Shown here one piece after another: positions 45,543-54,793 of a stretch of DNA of 64,000 nucleotides. The position numbers were made by a program, and so were the translations under genes. This stretch comes from an uncultured Granulosicoccaceae bacterium (GTDB taxonomy: Bacteria; Pseudomonadota; Gammaproteobacteria; Granulosicoccales; Granulosicoccaceae), in the NCBI GenBank assembly GCA_938028465.1, contig CALJAA010000095.1, forward strand, positions 1 through 64,000, written 5' to 3'. The notes under the pieces were generated by a model. The model ran no database searches and was not told the origin of the DNA. It was given only the letters and a program-made list of their open reading frames with translations. Every line of letters begins with the position of its first letter. Within the stretch, counting starts at the first letter, position 1.

Positions 45543-46511
45543 ATGCCCCAAAATGACCTATCTGCAAAATTGGGCAATTCACGGTCAGCTGACGCTGATT
45601 TAGCCGTGCGAGCCGCTTGGATGTACTACGCAGGTGGCTTAACGCAGGCCGAAGTGGCTGAAAAACTGGGTTTGACCAAGCTCAAGGCGCATCGCTTAAT
45701 TACCCGTGCAAATCGTGAGGGCATTGTTAAGGTCTACATAGACGGAGACGTAGCGGAATGTCTTCAGCTTGAAGAGGGCCTGTCGGCTCGTTTTAAACTT
45801 GGTTACTGCGAGGTGGTACCTGATTTTGATCATGACGAGCTCCCACTAAAAGCGCTCGGCCCCGCTGGCGGGCAGTATCTTCGCCGCCTGTTAAATGACT
45901 CAAGCATAAGCTCAGTAGGTATAGGGCACGGCCGAACAATGGCGGCCTGCGTAGAGAACATTCCGCGCATTCGGCAAACGGATGTTCAATTTGTTTCTTT
46001 ACTCGGCGGATTCTCCAGAAAGTTTGCAGCCAATCCCTATGATGTGATGCATTTGTTAGCCGAGCGAACCGGTGCTCAGGCCTATGTATTGCCTGTGCCG
46101 TTTGCAACCGACACCATAAAAGACAAAGAGGTGTTGATGGGGCAACGAGGGTTGCAAGAGGTGATGGATATGGCTCGAAATACATCAGTGAAGATTGCGG
46201 GTATCGGATCAGTACAATCCAATGCAACGTTGTTAACGACCGAAATGGTTGATGAATCGGATGTTAAGACGGTCAAAAAGGCGGGTGGTGTTGGCGAGTT
46301 AGTCGGTAATTTTTTTGCAAGCGACGGCACACCGGTTAATACCAATCTGACTAAACGAACGATGGGTTTATCGATAGACGATATCCGAGGGTCCCAAGTA
46401 ATCGCTGTAGCTGGTGGAGAAAGTAAATTAAAAGCAATAAAAGCGGTACTCAATAGTGGTTTGCTTACAGGTTTAATTACTGATGAGCAGACTGCTCGAA
46501 GTCTCGCTTAG
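45543..46511 (+). CDS. SorC/DeoR-type sugar-binding transcriptional regulator
   Basis: N-terminal HTH (AAWMYYAGGLTQAEVAEKLGLTKLKAHRLITRA) and a sugar-phosphate-binding SorC domain with GIGHGRTMAACVENIPR, VSLLGGFSRKFAANPYDV and VAGGESKLKAIKAVL. I start at the ATG of MPQNDLSAKL, which gives 322 aa, the usual family length; the ORF-track start adds 36 non-conserved residues. Divergent from the operon, so it is the probable regulator, with a phosphorylated intermediate as effector (EryD-like). Confidence 0.88.
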   Translation: MPQNDLSAKLGNSRSADADLAVRAAWMYYAGGLTQAEVAEKLGLTKLKAHRLITRANREGIVKVYIDGDVAECLQLEEGLSARFKLGYCEVVPDFDHDELPLKALGPAGGQYLRRLLNDSSISSVGIGHGRTMAACVENIPRIRQTDVQFVSLLGGFSRKFAANPYDVMHLLAERTGAQAYVLPVPFATDTIKDKEVLMGQRGLQEVMDMARNTSVKIAGIGSVQSNATLLTTEMVDESDVKTVKKAGGVGELVGNFFASDGTPVNTNLTKRTMGLSIDDIRGSQVIAVAGGESKLKAIKAVLNSGLLTGLITDEQTARSLA

Positions 46512-46556
46512 TAGCAAGTAGACCATTTAAGCAACTAAAACACGGCAGATTATAGA

Positions 46557-47345
46557 ATGGCTGAACAGTTTAATCACTGGCAATTGCGTGAACAAATAAT
46601 TAAACAGTGCTTGTGGATGAATGCCTCGGGGTTAAATCAGGGGACGTCAGGCAACATCAGCGTACGCTACAAAGACACCATGTTAATTACGCCAAGTGGT
46701 GTGCCGTATAGCCAATTGCAACCTCAAGATATTGCGCAGATGTCGCTTGAACACAATCGATATGAGTGGGAAGGGCCCTATGCACCTTCTTCAGAATGGC
46801 ATTTCCATCGAGCGATACTACAAAGTGATCCGTCCTACTCAGCTGTAGTCCACACGCACTCTACCTATGCAACCGTGTTGTCGATGGCACGATTACATAT
46901 ACCCGCTTGTCACTACATGATTGCAGCGTTTGGTGGGAACTCAGTACAGTGTGCGAAGTATGCGACATTCGGGACAGATGAGCTTTCGGTAAACATTCTA
47001 GATGCGATGCAGCAGCGCAGCGCATGCTTGTTAGCGAACCACGGCATGGTGGTTGCGGGCAAAAATTTGGATAAAGCGATGTGGGCAGCGGTGGAGCTGG
47101 AAACGCTATCTAAACAATATTATCTCGGCAGAAAACTCGATTCACTCGAGATACTGTCGGACGAGGAAATTGAAACGGTGGTGGGTAAGTTTGCAAACTA
47201 TGGCCTGCAAAGTAACGATGCTGAACACGGCAGTGATAGTACTGCTGAACAAGCGCAACAAAGCAGTGCGCCGTCACATCCAACGGATCGTTATAACAGC
47301 CCACCGGTCAGGCAATCCAATGTTAATCTGCCTGTTATTAAGTGA
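46557..47345 (+). CDS. Class II aldolase/adducin-family aldolase
   Basis: FucA/AraD fold of 262 aa. Zn and phosphate features: NQGTSGNISVRY, ITPSGVPYSQL, PSSEWHFHRAIL, the His pair in VVHTHSTYATVLS and LLANHGMVVAG. The last 50 residues are a Ser/Gln/Asn-rich tail not seen in FucA. It is 45 bases after the SorC gene, so the two are co-transcribed; it probably cleaves or isomerises the ketose phosphate made by the kinase. No clear ribosome site. Confidence 0.85.
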   Translation: MAEQFNHWQLREQIIKQCLWMNASGLNQGTSGNISVRYKDTMLITPSGVPYSQLQPQDIAQMSLEHNRYEWEGPYAPSSEWHFHRAILQSDPSYSAVVHTHSTYATVLSMARLHIPACHYMIAAFGGNSVQCAKYATFGTDELSVNILDAMQQRSACLLANHGMVVAGKNLDKAMWAAVELETLSKQYYLGRKLDSLEILSDEEIETVVGKFANYGLQSNDAEHGSDSTAEQAQQSSAPSHPTDRYNSPPVRQSNVNLPVIK

Positions 47346-47498
47346 CGTGTGAGCCTATCGCGTAAACTAGTAAACTATATGGCTACTCGATTGCATTGGG
47401 CTAGCGATTGATTGATAGCCCTTAGCCGTAGCGTCTAGCGAACTTGGCTTAATTTCTGCCGGTGTCGTTGATATAAAAATCCAACAGCGGAAACAACC

Positions 47499-48674
47499 AT
47501 GTTCAAACCCTCGGTTTACAATAGCTCTCGTCGTGAAGCGCTACGCTCGCTCGGAGGGCTTGGTCTCTGCCTTGGTAGTAGTACGGCTATGATCGGGTGC
47601 AGTAGCGACGCTTCGCAAACGATAACTGCGTTCGGGCCGCTCCTTGAAACCGATGCCAACAGCCTCCGGCTACCGGCTGGATTCACTTCACGCATTGTTG
47701 CTGTTAGTGGGCAATTGCCGATTGAGTCCTCCGACTACCTTTGGCATCAAGCGCCCGATGGCGGAGCCGTATTTTCAACGGATGATGGCTGGATTTACCT
47801 ATCTAACGCAGAATTGAACGATGCAGCTGGTGGAGTAGGCGCTCTACGTTTCGACAACGATGGCAACCTAATTGACGCCTACTCAGTCCTTGCTGGCACC
47901 TCGCGTAATTGTGCCGGTGGCGCCATGCCATGGGGTACCTGGTTGTCCTGCGAAGAAGTGCCTTTTGGCAGTGTCTGGGAATGCCACCCCGAAGGGCAGG
48001 AGGCTAGTTTGCTACCTGCGTTGGGCCGATTCAAACACGAAGCGGTATGCGCCGACCCAGTTAGAGGGCATATTTATCTAACCGAAGATGAGCCGGATGG
48101 TTGTTTGTATCGGTTTACGCCAGCAGGTAGTTTTGAGGATCTGTCAGCGGGAACACTACAAGTACTACAGGTTCTTGAAGGCGAAGTTGGATTAGTGGAG
48201 TGGGTCGATATTGATGATGCATCTGCAAGCACAACTCCAACCCGGTATCAATCGTCATTAAGTACCGCCTTTAATGGCGGTGAGGGAATCTGCCTGCAAA
48301 ATGACAAGGTGTTTTTTGCGACTAAAGGAGATAATCGTGTTTGGGAGCTGGACCTCCCCACGCAGGCCTTGCGAATTTTTTACGATGACGATAATTTTGA
48401 ACCCGCCACGTTAAGCGGTGTTGACAACATTACTCCTAATCCTGCAACAGGCGACATACTCGTTGCCGAAGATGGTGGTGATTTGCAAATAGTGTCACTC
48501 TCCAGTGACGGGCGAGTAACCGTGGTGGCTCAAGTTGTTGACCAACAAAATTCTGAAGTGGCCGGTATTGCCTTCGACCCATCAGGAACGCGATTGTATT
48601 TTAGTTCGCAGCGTGGGTTTGACGGCACAGGTATCACTTATGAGGTTACTGGGCCTTTCATGTTCCGCAGCTAA
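47499..48674 (+). CDS. PhoX/DUF839-family exported phosphatase-like protein
   Basis: Protein of 391 aa. Tat-type signal SSRREALRSLGGLGLCLG with a lipobox-like IGC at residue 28. DUF839 features: LSNAELNDAAGGVGALRFD, NCAGGAMPWGTWLSCEE, GRFKHEAVCADP and LTEDEPDGCLYRF; beta-propeller with metal-binding acidic residues. PhoX members are Ca/Fe phosphatases, but short ones like this are not characterised, and phosphatase activity is only inferred. Confidence 0.82.
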   Translation: MFKPSVYNSSRREALRSLGGLGLCLGSSTAMIGCSSDASQTITAFGPLLETDANSLRLPAGFTSRIVAVSGQLPIESSDYLWHQAPDGGAVFSTDDGWIYLSNAELNDAAGGVGALRFDNDGNLIDAYSVLAGTSRNCAGGAMPWGTWLSCEEVPFGSVWECHPEGQEASLLPALGRFKHEAVCADPVRGHIYLTEDEPDGCLYRFTPAGSFEDLSAGTLQVLQVLEGEVGLVEWVDIDDASASTTPTRYQSSLSTAFNGGEGICLQNDKVFFATKGDNRVWELDLPTQALRIFYDDDNFEPATLSGVDNITPNPATGDILVAEDGGDLQIVSLSSDGRVTVVAQVVDQQNSEVAGIAFDPSGTRLYFSSQRGFDGTGITYEVTGPFMFRS

Positions 48675-48721
48675 TAGTGATGACGACTTACATGCATCAG
48701 TTATGTCTATCAATCTAAACC

Positions 48722-49852
48722 ATGATCTATGATTTCATCGTAGTAGGAGCCGGCATTGCTGGCGCCTCTGCGGCCTATGAGCTGGCAGAACACAGCAAGG
48801 TATTAATTCTTGAATCTGAGTCGCAACCGGGGTATCACAGTACGGGGCGATCAGCAGCGCTGTTTACACCGAATTTCGGAAACCGAATGGTGTGTTCGAT
48901 AAACAAGATTAGCGAACTGTTTTTCAATAACCCACCAGCACACTTTATTGATAGCCCATTGCTCAAGCCACGTGGCGCACTGAGTGTTGCAGCTCATGGG
49001 CAAGACACAGAGCTTGATCAGCTACTGTCGTTATCTACGCCTAGTCATCTAATTGAAGAGATAACAGCTGTCGATGCATTGTCTATAGCACCATTTCTGC
49101 GCGCTGATCGCGTTGGTCGAGCGGTGTTAGAAAAAGGCGTAAGCGACATCGACGTTGCTACGCTGCTTCACGCTTATGTAAAGGGTTTTAAAAATCGCGG
49201 TGGTGAACTCATCGGTAACGAAGCCGTAGAATCATTAAGCTATAAAAATGGCAGCTGGCTTGTTTCCACTCGTAACCATACCTACCAGGCTCAAACGATC
49301 ATCAATGCTGCGGGTGCCTGGGCTGATCAAGTTGGCGCGCTTGCAGGTGCCGCATCTATTGGCCTGGTGCCCAAGCGTCGTACGGTCATTACTTTTGATG
49401 CAACAACAGGATACAGCCTTGGTGATTTACCACTAGTGGAGTTTGCCCGCAGTGGTGTTTATATGAAACCTGAAAGCGGAAAACTGATTGCATCGCTTGC
49501 TGATGCTACGCCTACGTCACCACAAGATGTCCAGCCAGAAGAACTTGACGTTGCAGTACTGGCTGATCAGATTCAGCAAGAAACGCTTATCCCCGTTAAC
49601 CGCATCTTGCATCGCTGGGCGGGTTTGCGATCGTTCGTTAAAGACGAAAGCCCAGTCGTAGGTTTTGATCATTTGGTGCCAAATTTTGTTTGGCTAGCAG
49701 GGCAAGGTGGTTACGGCATAATGATGGCGCCAACACTTGCTCGGGCCGTCGCGCAATTATGCTTGTCCGGGAGTTTGCCAAAAGACATGCTTAGTGCCGG
49801 TATCAGTATTGATGATCTTGATGCTAAGCGCTTAAGTGAACCAACAGTGTGA
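48722..49852 (+). CDS. FAD-dependent D-amino acid dehydrogenase (DauA-like)
   Basis: DAO-family flavoprotein of 376 aa. FAD motif VVGAGIAGASAAYELAE, QPGYHSTGRSAALFTPNFG (as in DauA D-arginine dehydrogenase), GAWADQVG, and C-terminal WLAGQGGYGIMMAPTLARA. Converts a D-amino acid or N-substituted amino acid to the oxo acid. There is a 47-base gap after the DUF839 gene, so these could form an operon. Substrate not read from sequence; a dispersed half repeat follows its stop. Confidence 0.85.
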   Translation: MIYDFIVVGAGIAGASAAYELAEHSKVLILESESQPGYHSTGRSAALFTPNFGNRMVCSINKISELFFNNPPAHFIDSPLLKPRGALSVAAHGQDTELDQLLSLSTPSHLIEEITAVDALSIAPFLRADRVGRAVLEKGVSDIDVATLLHAYVKGFKNRGGELIGNEAVESLSYKNGSWLVSTRNHTYQAQTIINAAGAWADQVGALAGAASIGLVPKRRTVITFDATTGYSLGDLPLVEFARSGVYMKPESGKLIASLADATPTSPQDVQPEELDVAVLADQIQQETLIPVNRILHRWAGLRSFVKDESPVVGFDHLVPNFVWLAGQGGYGIMMAPTLARAVAQLCLSGSLPKDMLSAGISIDDLDAKRLSEPTV

Positions 49853-50378
49853 ATGAAGGCTGCGGAGTAAGATGTCATCCCCGCGTAGGCGGGGATCCAA
49901 TGTCTTGGGTTCATATCTACAATTGACTTAAATTGACTTACTTCTGCAGTCGCATGTCTGTAATGAGCAAATACGTGGCTAAGCGGGAGGTTGTTGCACC
50001 GGTATTGAAACGGGTTAATTGGCGCTGTTATTGGTTGTTGGGTATAAATATATAACAGAACCCACGTAGACTTTATGGTTTTCAGACTGTTTGATAGCCA
50101 TCAATAGCGCTGGAATCGTATGCTAGCGGTGTCAAGTGTTTGGGCAAAAATATAACTATTTGATTGACGACACTATTTGTGTATATTTGATAGGACCGTT
50201 TCAGATACGTGCACCTATCGTCATGCATAAGCTAAGTGCGTCGCTCGATAGAAAAAAGCTTAAATCCGCACGGCAATTAACGTGTCGCACGATGTAGCTG
50301 CAACTAGCTGCTTTCGCTAATTGATTTTGTCGGCAACGGTTTGGCCCTGTCAACACTATCGCACGGAGGATAAAAAGC
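49853..50378 (+). other. 526-base region before phnD
   Basis: Holds a half copy of the dispersed palindrome at its start (see next entry) and two 10-base direct repeats, AATTGACTTA, at 49921-49940. The rest is unstructured, ending in a GGAGG ribosome site for phnD. No ORF I trust. Must carry the phnDCEE promoter; I see no clear Pho box. Confidence 0.6.
49874..49899. repeat. Dispersed palindrome, half copy 3
   Basis: One arm only: TCATCCCCGCGTAGGCGGGGA, itself a small hairpin, without the second arm. Decayed member of the family seen at 16.4, 19.3 and 54.7 kb. Confidence 0.85.
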
Positions 50379-51380
50379 ATGTCGTTAAAGAAAATTGCGT
50401 TAAGAATTTTGCCTGTTGTCGGGCTTGTTACTGCTTCACTACTAACACCAACTGTTGTTCTCGCAGAGGATTGCCCGCGTGGTGATCTAGATGAACGTTA
50501 TTGTGATGTCGATGGTGATCTTGTTGCTGATATACCAACAGATGAATCTAAATGGGTTGATCCCAATACATTAGTTTTCGCTTATACACCCGTTGAAGAT
50601 CCAGCGGTTTACAAAGCGGCGTGGGCAGATTTTTTAGATCACATGGAGGCCGTAACCGGTAAGAAGGTTCAGTTTTTCCCCGTTCAATCCAATGCTGCGC
50701 AAATCGAAGCGATGCGTTCTGGTCGATTACACATAGCAGGGTTTAACACCGGTTCAAATCCTCTTGCCGTTAACTGTGCTGGATTTCGATCATTTGTCAT
50801 TATGGGTCGTGAAGACGACACATTCGGTTATGAAATGGAAATCATTACTTATCCTGGCAGTGGCATAGAAAAGGTTGAAGATATCAAAGGCAAAACGCTA
50901 GCCTTTACGTCACCAACCTCTAACTCAGGTTTTAAAGCGCCTTCTGCGATATTAAAAGCTGAGTTCAGCATGTTGGCAGAAACAGACTTCGACCCTGTAT
51001 TTTCAGGCAAGCACGATAACTCTATTCTCGGTGTTGCAAATAAAGATTATCCCGCCGCATCTATAGCCAATTCAGTTAAGGCTCGCATGATAGCTAGAGA
51101 TGTTATTAAGGAAGAGGATGTAGTAACAATCTACAAATCACAAACTTTCCCAACCACAGGCTTTGGCGTTGCTCACAACCTTCATCCTGATCTACAAAAG
51201 AAAATTGAAGAATCGTTCTTTTCATTCAAATGGTACAACGAAGATGGTACTCCAACCTCTTTAAAGATCGAATTTGAAAAATCAAAAGAAGGCAAGTTCC
51301 TACCCATCACCTACCAATCACATTGGGATGTCATCAGAACGATTGATAAGGCGAACGGCGTCTCGTACAGCTGCGGTTAA
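50379..51380 (+). CDS. phnD: Phosphonate/phosphite-type ABC transporter substrate-binding protein
   Basis: PhnD-family binding protein of 333 aa with a Sec signal peptide (cleaved near VVLAED). Mature core shows FAYTPVEDPAVYKAAWADFLDHMEAVTGKKV, GRLHIAGFNTGSNPLAVNC and AFTSPTSNSGFKAPSAIL, standard PhnD. An extra N-terminal segment CPRGDLDERYCDVDGDLVAD resembles a calcium-loop repeat (D-X-D-G-D). GGAGGA precedes the ATG. A perfect stem-loop follows. C-P lyase or phosphonatase genes are not in the window, so the ligand could be phosphonate, phosphite or another phosphorus ester. Confidence 0.88.
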   Translation: MSLKKIALRILPVVGLVTASLLTPTVVLAEDCPRGDLDERYCDVDGDLVADIPTDESKWVDPNTLVFAYTPVEDPAVYKAAWADFLDHMEAVTGKKVQFFPVQSNAAQIEAMRSGRLHIAGFNTGSNPLAVNCAGFRSFVIMGREDDTFGYEMEIITYPGSGIEKVEDIKGKTLAFTSPTSNSGFKAPSAILKAEFSMLAETDFDPVFSGKHDNSILGVANKDYPAASIANSVKARMIARDVIKEEDVVTIYKSQTFPTTGFGVAHNLHPDLQKKIEESFFSFKWYNEDGTPTSLKIEFEKSKEGKFLPITYQSHWDVIRTIDKANGVSYSCG

Positions 51381-51420
51381 ATAAACCGTCTAAGCTTGTA
51401 TCCCTCAAGATTGAACCGCA

Positions 51421-51450
51421 AAGCCTCTGGTATTGACCAGAGGCTTTTCA
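51421..51450 (+). promoter_or_regulatory. Stem-loop after phnD
   Basis: Perfect 11-base stem AAGCCTCTGGT / ACCAGAGGCTT with a four-base loop, then a short T-run (TTTTC). It sits between phnD and phnC and could stabilise phnD mRNA or partially terminate. The TTG start given in the ORF track for phnC lies inside this hairpin, which argues against that start. Confidence 0.8.
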
Positions 51451-51465
51451 GCGAGCGATAAGCCC

Positions 51466-52287
51466 ATGCTAAAAATAACGGCGCTGTCTAAGCGTTATAA
51501 AACTGGTGATGACGCACTAAAAGCGGTGAGTCTTGAAGTGCCCGATGGTCAGGTGCTTGGCTTGATTGGGCCTAGTGGTGCTGGCAAAAGTACCTTAATA
51601 CGATGTGTTAATCGATTGGTTGAACCCACCTCGGGCTCTATTGATTTAAACGGTGCTCAACTGCAAAAAATGGGTAGCCGTAAACTGCGTAAATCCAGAC
51701 GAAAGATCGGAATGATATTTCAAGAGTACGCCTTGGTCGAGCGTTTATCAGTAATGGAAAACGTACTGTCAGGCAGGCTGGGGTACGTTGGTTTTTGGAA
51801 AAGCTTATTCCGAAAATTTCCACAATCAGATATTGATGAAGCATTTCGATTGTTAGAACGAGTCGGACTTGATCATATGGTTAACAAGCGAGCTGATGAG
51901 TTGTCGGGGGGGCAGCGTCAGCGTGTTGGGATAGCGCGAGCACTGATTCAAAACCCAGAGCTACTCCTAGTGGATGAACCCACAGCATCACTTGACCCAA
52001 AAACGTCACGGCAAATTATGCGTTTAATTTGCGAGCTATGTGAAGAGCGCGGTTTGTCAGCGATTATTAATATTCACGACGTTGCCTTGGCTAAATTGTT
52101 TGTGCAACGCATTGTCGGGTTGCAAGCCGGTGAAGTGGTGTTTGATGGCGCCCCAGAAAGCCTTGACTCAAGCGTGCTAACTCAGATCTACGGCGAAGAG
52201 GATTGGGAGGCGACGAGTAAAGATAAAGCCAGTGAAAACGAAGAAGCTGATCCAGACGATGTAAACGTTGAGCCATCTAATGTCTGA
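51466..52287 (+). CDS. phnC: Phosphonate-type ABC transporter ATP-binding protein
   Basis: ATPase of 273 aa with [17 protein letters not shown] and [12 protein letters not shown] start at the ATG of [12 protein letters not shown], the usual PhnC beginning. The last 25 residues are acidic ([15 protein letters not shown]) and absent from typical PhnC. Its end overlaps the next start by eight bases. Confidence 0.9.
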   Translation: MLKITALSKRYKTGDDALKAVSLEVPDGQVLGLIGPSGAGKSTLIRCVNRLVEPTSGSIDLNGAQLQKMGSRKLRKSRRKIGMIFQEYALVERLSVMENVLSGRLGYVGFWKSLFRKFPQSDIDEAFRLLERVGLDHMVNKRADELSGGQRQRVGIARALIQNPELLLVDEPTASLDPKTSRQIMRLICELCEERGLSAIINIHDVALAKLFVQRIVGLQAGEVVFDGAPESLDSSVLTQIYGEEDWEATSKDKASENEEADPDDVNVEPSNV

Positions 52288-53092
52288 AGCAGTAGCGCAA
52301 TCGGGCGGTAGAACTTGGCGTAAACCACCCGCCATCGAGCGTCCGTGGTTGCGTTACGGATTGTTGGTATTCACGCTGATTTATCTGTATTTTGCTGTCG
52401 GCTCTTACGATGTCAATTGGGCTCGAGTGGCTGAAGGGATGGAACGCGGTTGGAAGTTTATCAAAGCATTTGCTAATCCGGATTTTGTCTCAAGGCGCAG
52501 TGATTTTATTGAAGGCATGACCGAAAGCATCATCATGACCGTCACATCTACCGTTGTCGGTATTATGATTTCCATACCGGTTGCGCTGGGTGCTGCCAGC
52601 AACTTAGCGCCGCTGCCCATCTATCTTTTCTGCCGAACGATTATTGCCATCTCAAGAGCGTTGCACGAAATTATCGTTGCCATATTGATGGTGGCTATAT
52701 TCGGCTTTGGTCCGCTGGCTGGCTTTATTACCTTATCGTTCGCCACCATTGGCTTTTTGGCAAAACTGTTAGCTGAAGATATAGAGGCCATGGATAAGAG
52801 CCAAGCGGAAGCTGTTAAGGCTACCGGTGCCAGTTGGCTTCAATGGATTAACTACGCAGTGCAGCCGCAAGTTATGCCACGTTTGATTGGCTTGTCGATG
52901 TATCGCTTAGATATTAATTTTCGTGAGTCAGCGGTGCTAGGCTTAGTGGGTGCCGGTGGCATCGGTGCAACGTTAAACACTGCCTTTGATCGGTATGAGT
53001 TTGATACGGCTGCAGCCATCATCATCACGATAATTGCCATCGTGATGATCCTTGAATACAGCTCCAGCATTATTCGTCGGTGGGTTCAATGA
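52280..53092 (+). CDS. phnE: Phosphonate-type ABC transporter permease 1
   Basis: PhnE permease of 270 aa. Helices and coupling loop: [48 protein letters not shown] and [17 protein letters not shown], all PhnE hallmarks. I start at the ATG of MSEAVAQ rather than the TTG four codons before. Its stop overlaps the second permease start (ATGA). Confidence 0.9.
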   Translation: MSEAVAQSGGRTWRKPPAIERPWLRYGLLVFTLIYLYFAVGSYDVNWARVAEGMERGWKFIKAFANPDFVSRRSDFIEGMTESIIMTVTSTVVGIMISIPVALGAASNLAPLPIYLFCRTIIAISRALHEIIVAILMVAIFGFGPLAGFITLSFATIGFLAKLLAEDIEAMDKSQAEAVKATGASWLQWINYAVQPQVMPRLIGLSMYRLDINFRESAVLGLVGAGGIGATLNTAFDRYEFDTAAAIIITIIAIVMILEYSSSIIRRWVQ

Positions 53093-53910
53093 TGTCCTCA
53101 AATGCAGCTACATCAGATAAACCGGTATGGCAACATCGCACTACTGGCAAGCAGCTGGCCATTTGGTTTGCCTGGTTAGTGTTTGTGGCGGTTTTTGTTG
53201 CGTGTTGGATGTTTATATCCAATCGAACCGAATGGTATTTTGTATACGATGCACCACGAATCGCTGCCGATATATGGGGTAGGGCCACGCCCCCTCGCTG
53301 GCCTTATCTCGATAAAATATGGAAGCCTCTATGGGACACCCTTAACGTTGCTACGATTGGTACTGCCTTGTCACTAGTGTTTGCTGTGCCCATTGCCTTC
53401 TTAGCAGCCCGTAACACCACCCCTAGTGCAACTTTAATTCGGCCAATTGCACTGCTATTCATTGTTACTTCACGTTCCATCAACTCGTTAATCTGGGCGT
53501 TGCTGTTGGTTGCCATTATCGGCCCCGGGATTCTTGCTGGCACCATCGCCATTGCTTTACGATCGATTGGCTTCGTTGCCAAGTTATTGTACGAAGCCAT
53601 TGAAGAAATAAACCTAGATCAGGTCGAGGCCATCACGGCAACCGGCGCAAGCCGATGGCAAATTATGAGCTATGGCATTGTGCCGCAAATCATGCCAGCA
53701 TTTGCAGGCATCACTGTATTTCGATGGGATATCAATATTCGAGAATCTACCGTGTTGGGTTTGGTGGGTGCAGGTGGTATTGGTTTGCAGTTGCAAGGCT
53801 CGTTAAACACACTGGCGTGGCCGCAGGTGTCACTTATCTTGTTGGTTATCTTTATCGCCGTTGTCATTAGTGAATGGATATCCGCTATGGTAAGGCGTGC
53901 GATTATTTAA
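53089..53910 (+). CDS. phnE2: Phosphonate-type ABC transporter permease 2
   Basis: Second PhnE-like permease of 273 aa with the same helices and loop ([49 protein letters not shown]). ATG overlaps the permease 1 stop; I chose it over the GTG three codons upstream. Paired PhnE1/PhnE2 systems are known in marine bacteria. Confidence 0.88.
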   Translation: MMSSNAATSDKPVWQHRTTGKQLAIWFAWLVFVAVFVACWMFISNRTEWYFVYDAPRIAADIWGRATPPRWPYLDKIWKPLWDTLNVATIGTALSLVFAVPIAFLAARNTTPSATLIRPIALLFIVTSRSINSLIWALLLVAIIGPGILAGTIAIALRSIGFVAKLLYEAIEEINLDQVEAITATGASRWQIMSYGIVPQIMPAFAGITVFRWDINIRESTVLGLVGAGGIGLQLQGSLNTLAWPQVSLILLVIFIAVVISEWISAMVRRAII

Positions 53911-53939
53911 ATTGTCGCTTTAGCAATTGAAACCACGCC

Positions 53940-54683
53940 ATGACTTTTTCCATTGTCATTCCTGCTTGGAATGAATCAGATAGTATCGAGGCAACGCTAG
54001 AGGCAGCAAAAACCGCAGTAGCGGGTCAAGCAATCGACGGCGACATTATTGTTGTTGATAATAATTCTACGGATAACACAGCAGAGCTTGCTATCAAAGC
54101 GGGCGCAAGGGTTGTGTTTGAGCCAATCAACCAAATTGCCCGCGCCCGTAATGCTGGAGCAAGCGCGTCAGAGGCTAAATGGTTGGTGTTCCTTGATGCT
54201 GATACTACACTCACCGCAGAGTTGCTGGCTGCTGCTTTAAAAGAGCTTTCTAGTGGTGATGTGATCGGAGGCGGCTCGACGGTAGCCTTGGATCGCGAAG
54301 TGAGTGTTCTACCCAATCTGACGCTTCGGTTCTGGAACTGGTGGTCGGTTAAATCTTCTACCGCTGCGGGTTGTTTTATCTACTGCACCAAAGAGGCGTT
54401 TGAAGCGGTAGGGGGTTTTGATGAAAAATACTACGCTGCTGAAGAGTTACATTTATCCAAACGAATGAGAAAACTCGCAAACAAACGCAATCAGCGTTTT
54501 GTCATTCTAACCATTGCACCGATTGTATCGTCAGCTAGAAAGGTTGATTGGTATTCCCCTTGGCAGTTTTTTAAGCAGGTTATACTGCTGCTCCTTCCTG
54601 GTACTACGCGTTCAAGAGTCATGTGCTACTTATGGTACGACCGCAGTACGGTGCGGAAGGGTGACGATACTGGGGGAGATTAG
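53940..54683 (+). CDS. Family 2 glycosyltransferase
   Basis: GT-A-fold glycosyltransferase of 247 aa. SIVIPAWNESDSIEATL, VVDNNSTDNTAELA, and the DXD-type LDADTT metal motif are clear. No transmembrane helix besides a short hydrophobic stretch near 210-220. It follows phnE2 by 29 bases and may be co-transcribed. Product unknown; one idea is a phosphonate- or phosphorus-linked polymer, but that is speculation. Confidence 0.83.
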   Translation: MTFSIVIPAWNESDSIEATLEAAKTAVAGQAIDGDIIVVDNNSTDNTAELAIKAGARVVFEPINQIARARNAGASASEAKWLVFLDADTTLTAELLAAALKELSSGDVIGGGSTVALDREVSVLPNLTLRFWNWWSVKSSTAAGCFIYCTKEAFEAVGGFDEKYYAAEELHLSKRMRKLANKRNQRFVILTIAPIVSSARKVDWYSPWQFFKQVILLLLPGTTRSRVMCYLWYDRSTVRKGDDTGGD

Positions 54684-54699
54684 TTGTTTAATTTAAGCG

Positions 54700-54770
54700 T
54701 CATCCTCGCGTAGCTTGTCATCCCCGCGTAGGCGGGGATGACAAGCTATAAAGGGATGACAACCTAAAGG
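54700..54770. repeat. Dispersed palindrome, copy 4
   Basis: Perfect hairpin TAGCTTGTCATCCCCGC with its complement around GTAG (54711-54748), flanked by degenerate half units on both sides (CATCCTCGCG before, GGGATGACAACC after). It lies at the ends of the convergent GT2 and RIO genes and could act as terminator for both. Confidence 0.9.
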
Positions 54771-54793
54771 ACGACAACGCGTAACGTCAGCTA

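Noticed and set aside
46082-46453. 123-aa ORF opposite the SorC gene
   Set aside because: Shadow of the SorC coding sequence; no independent support.
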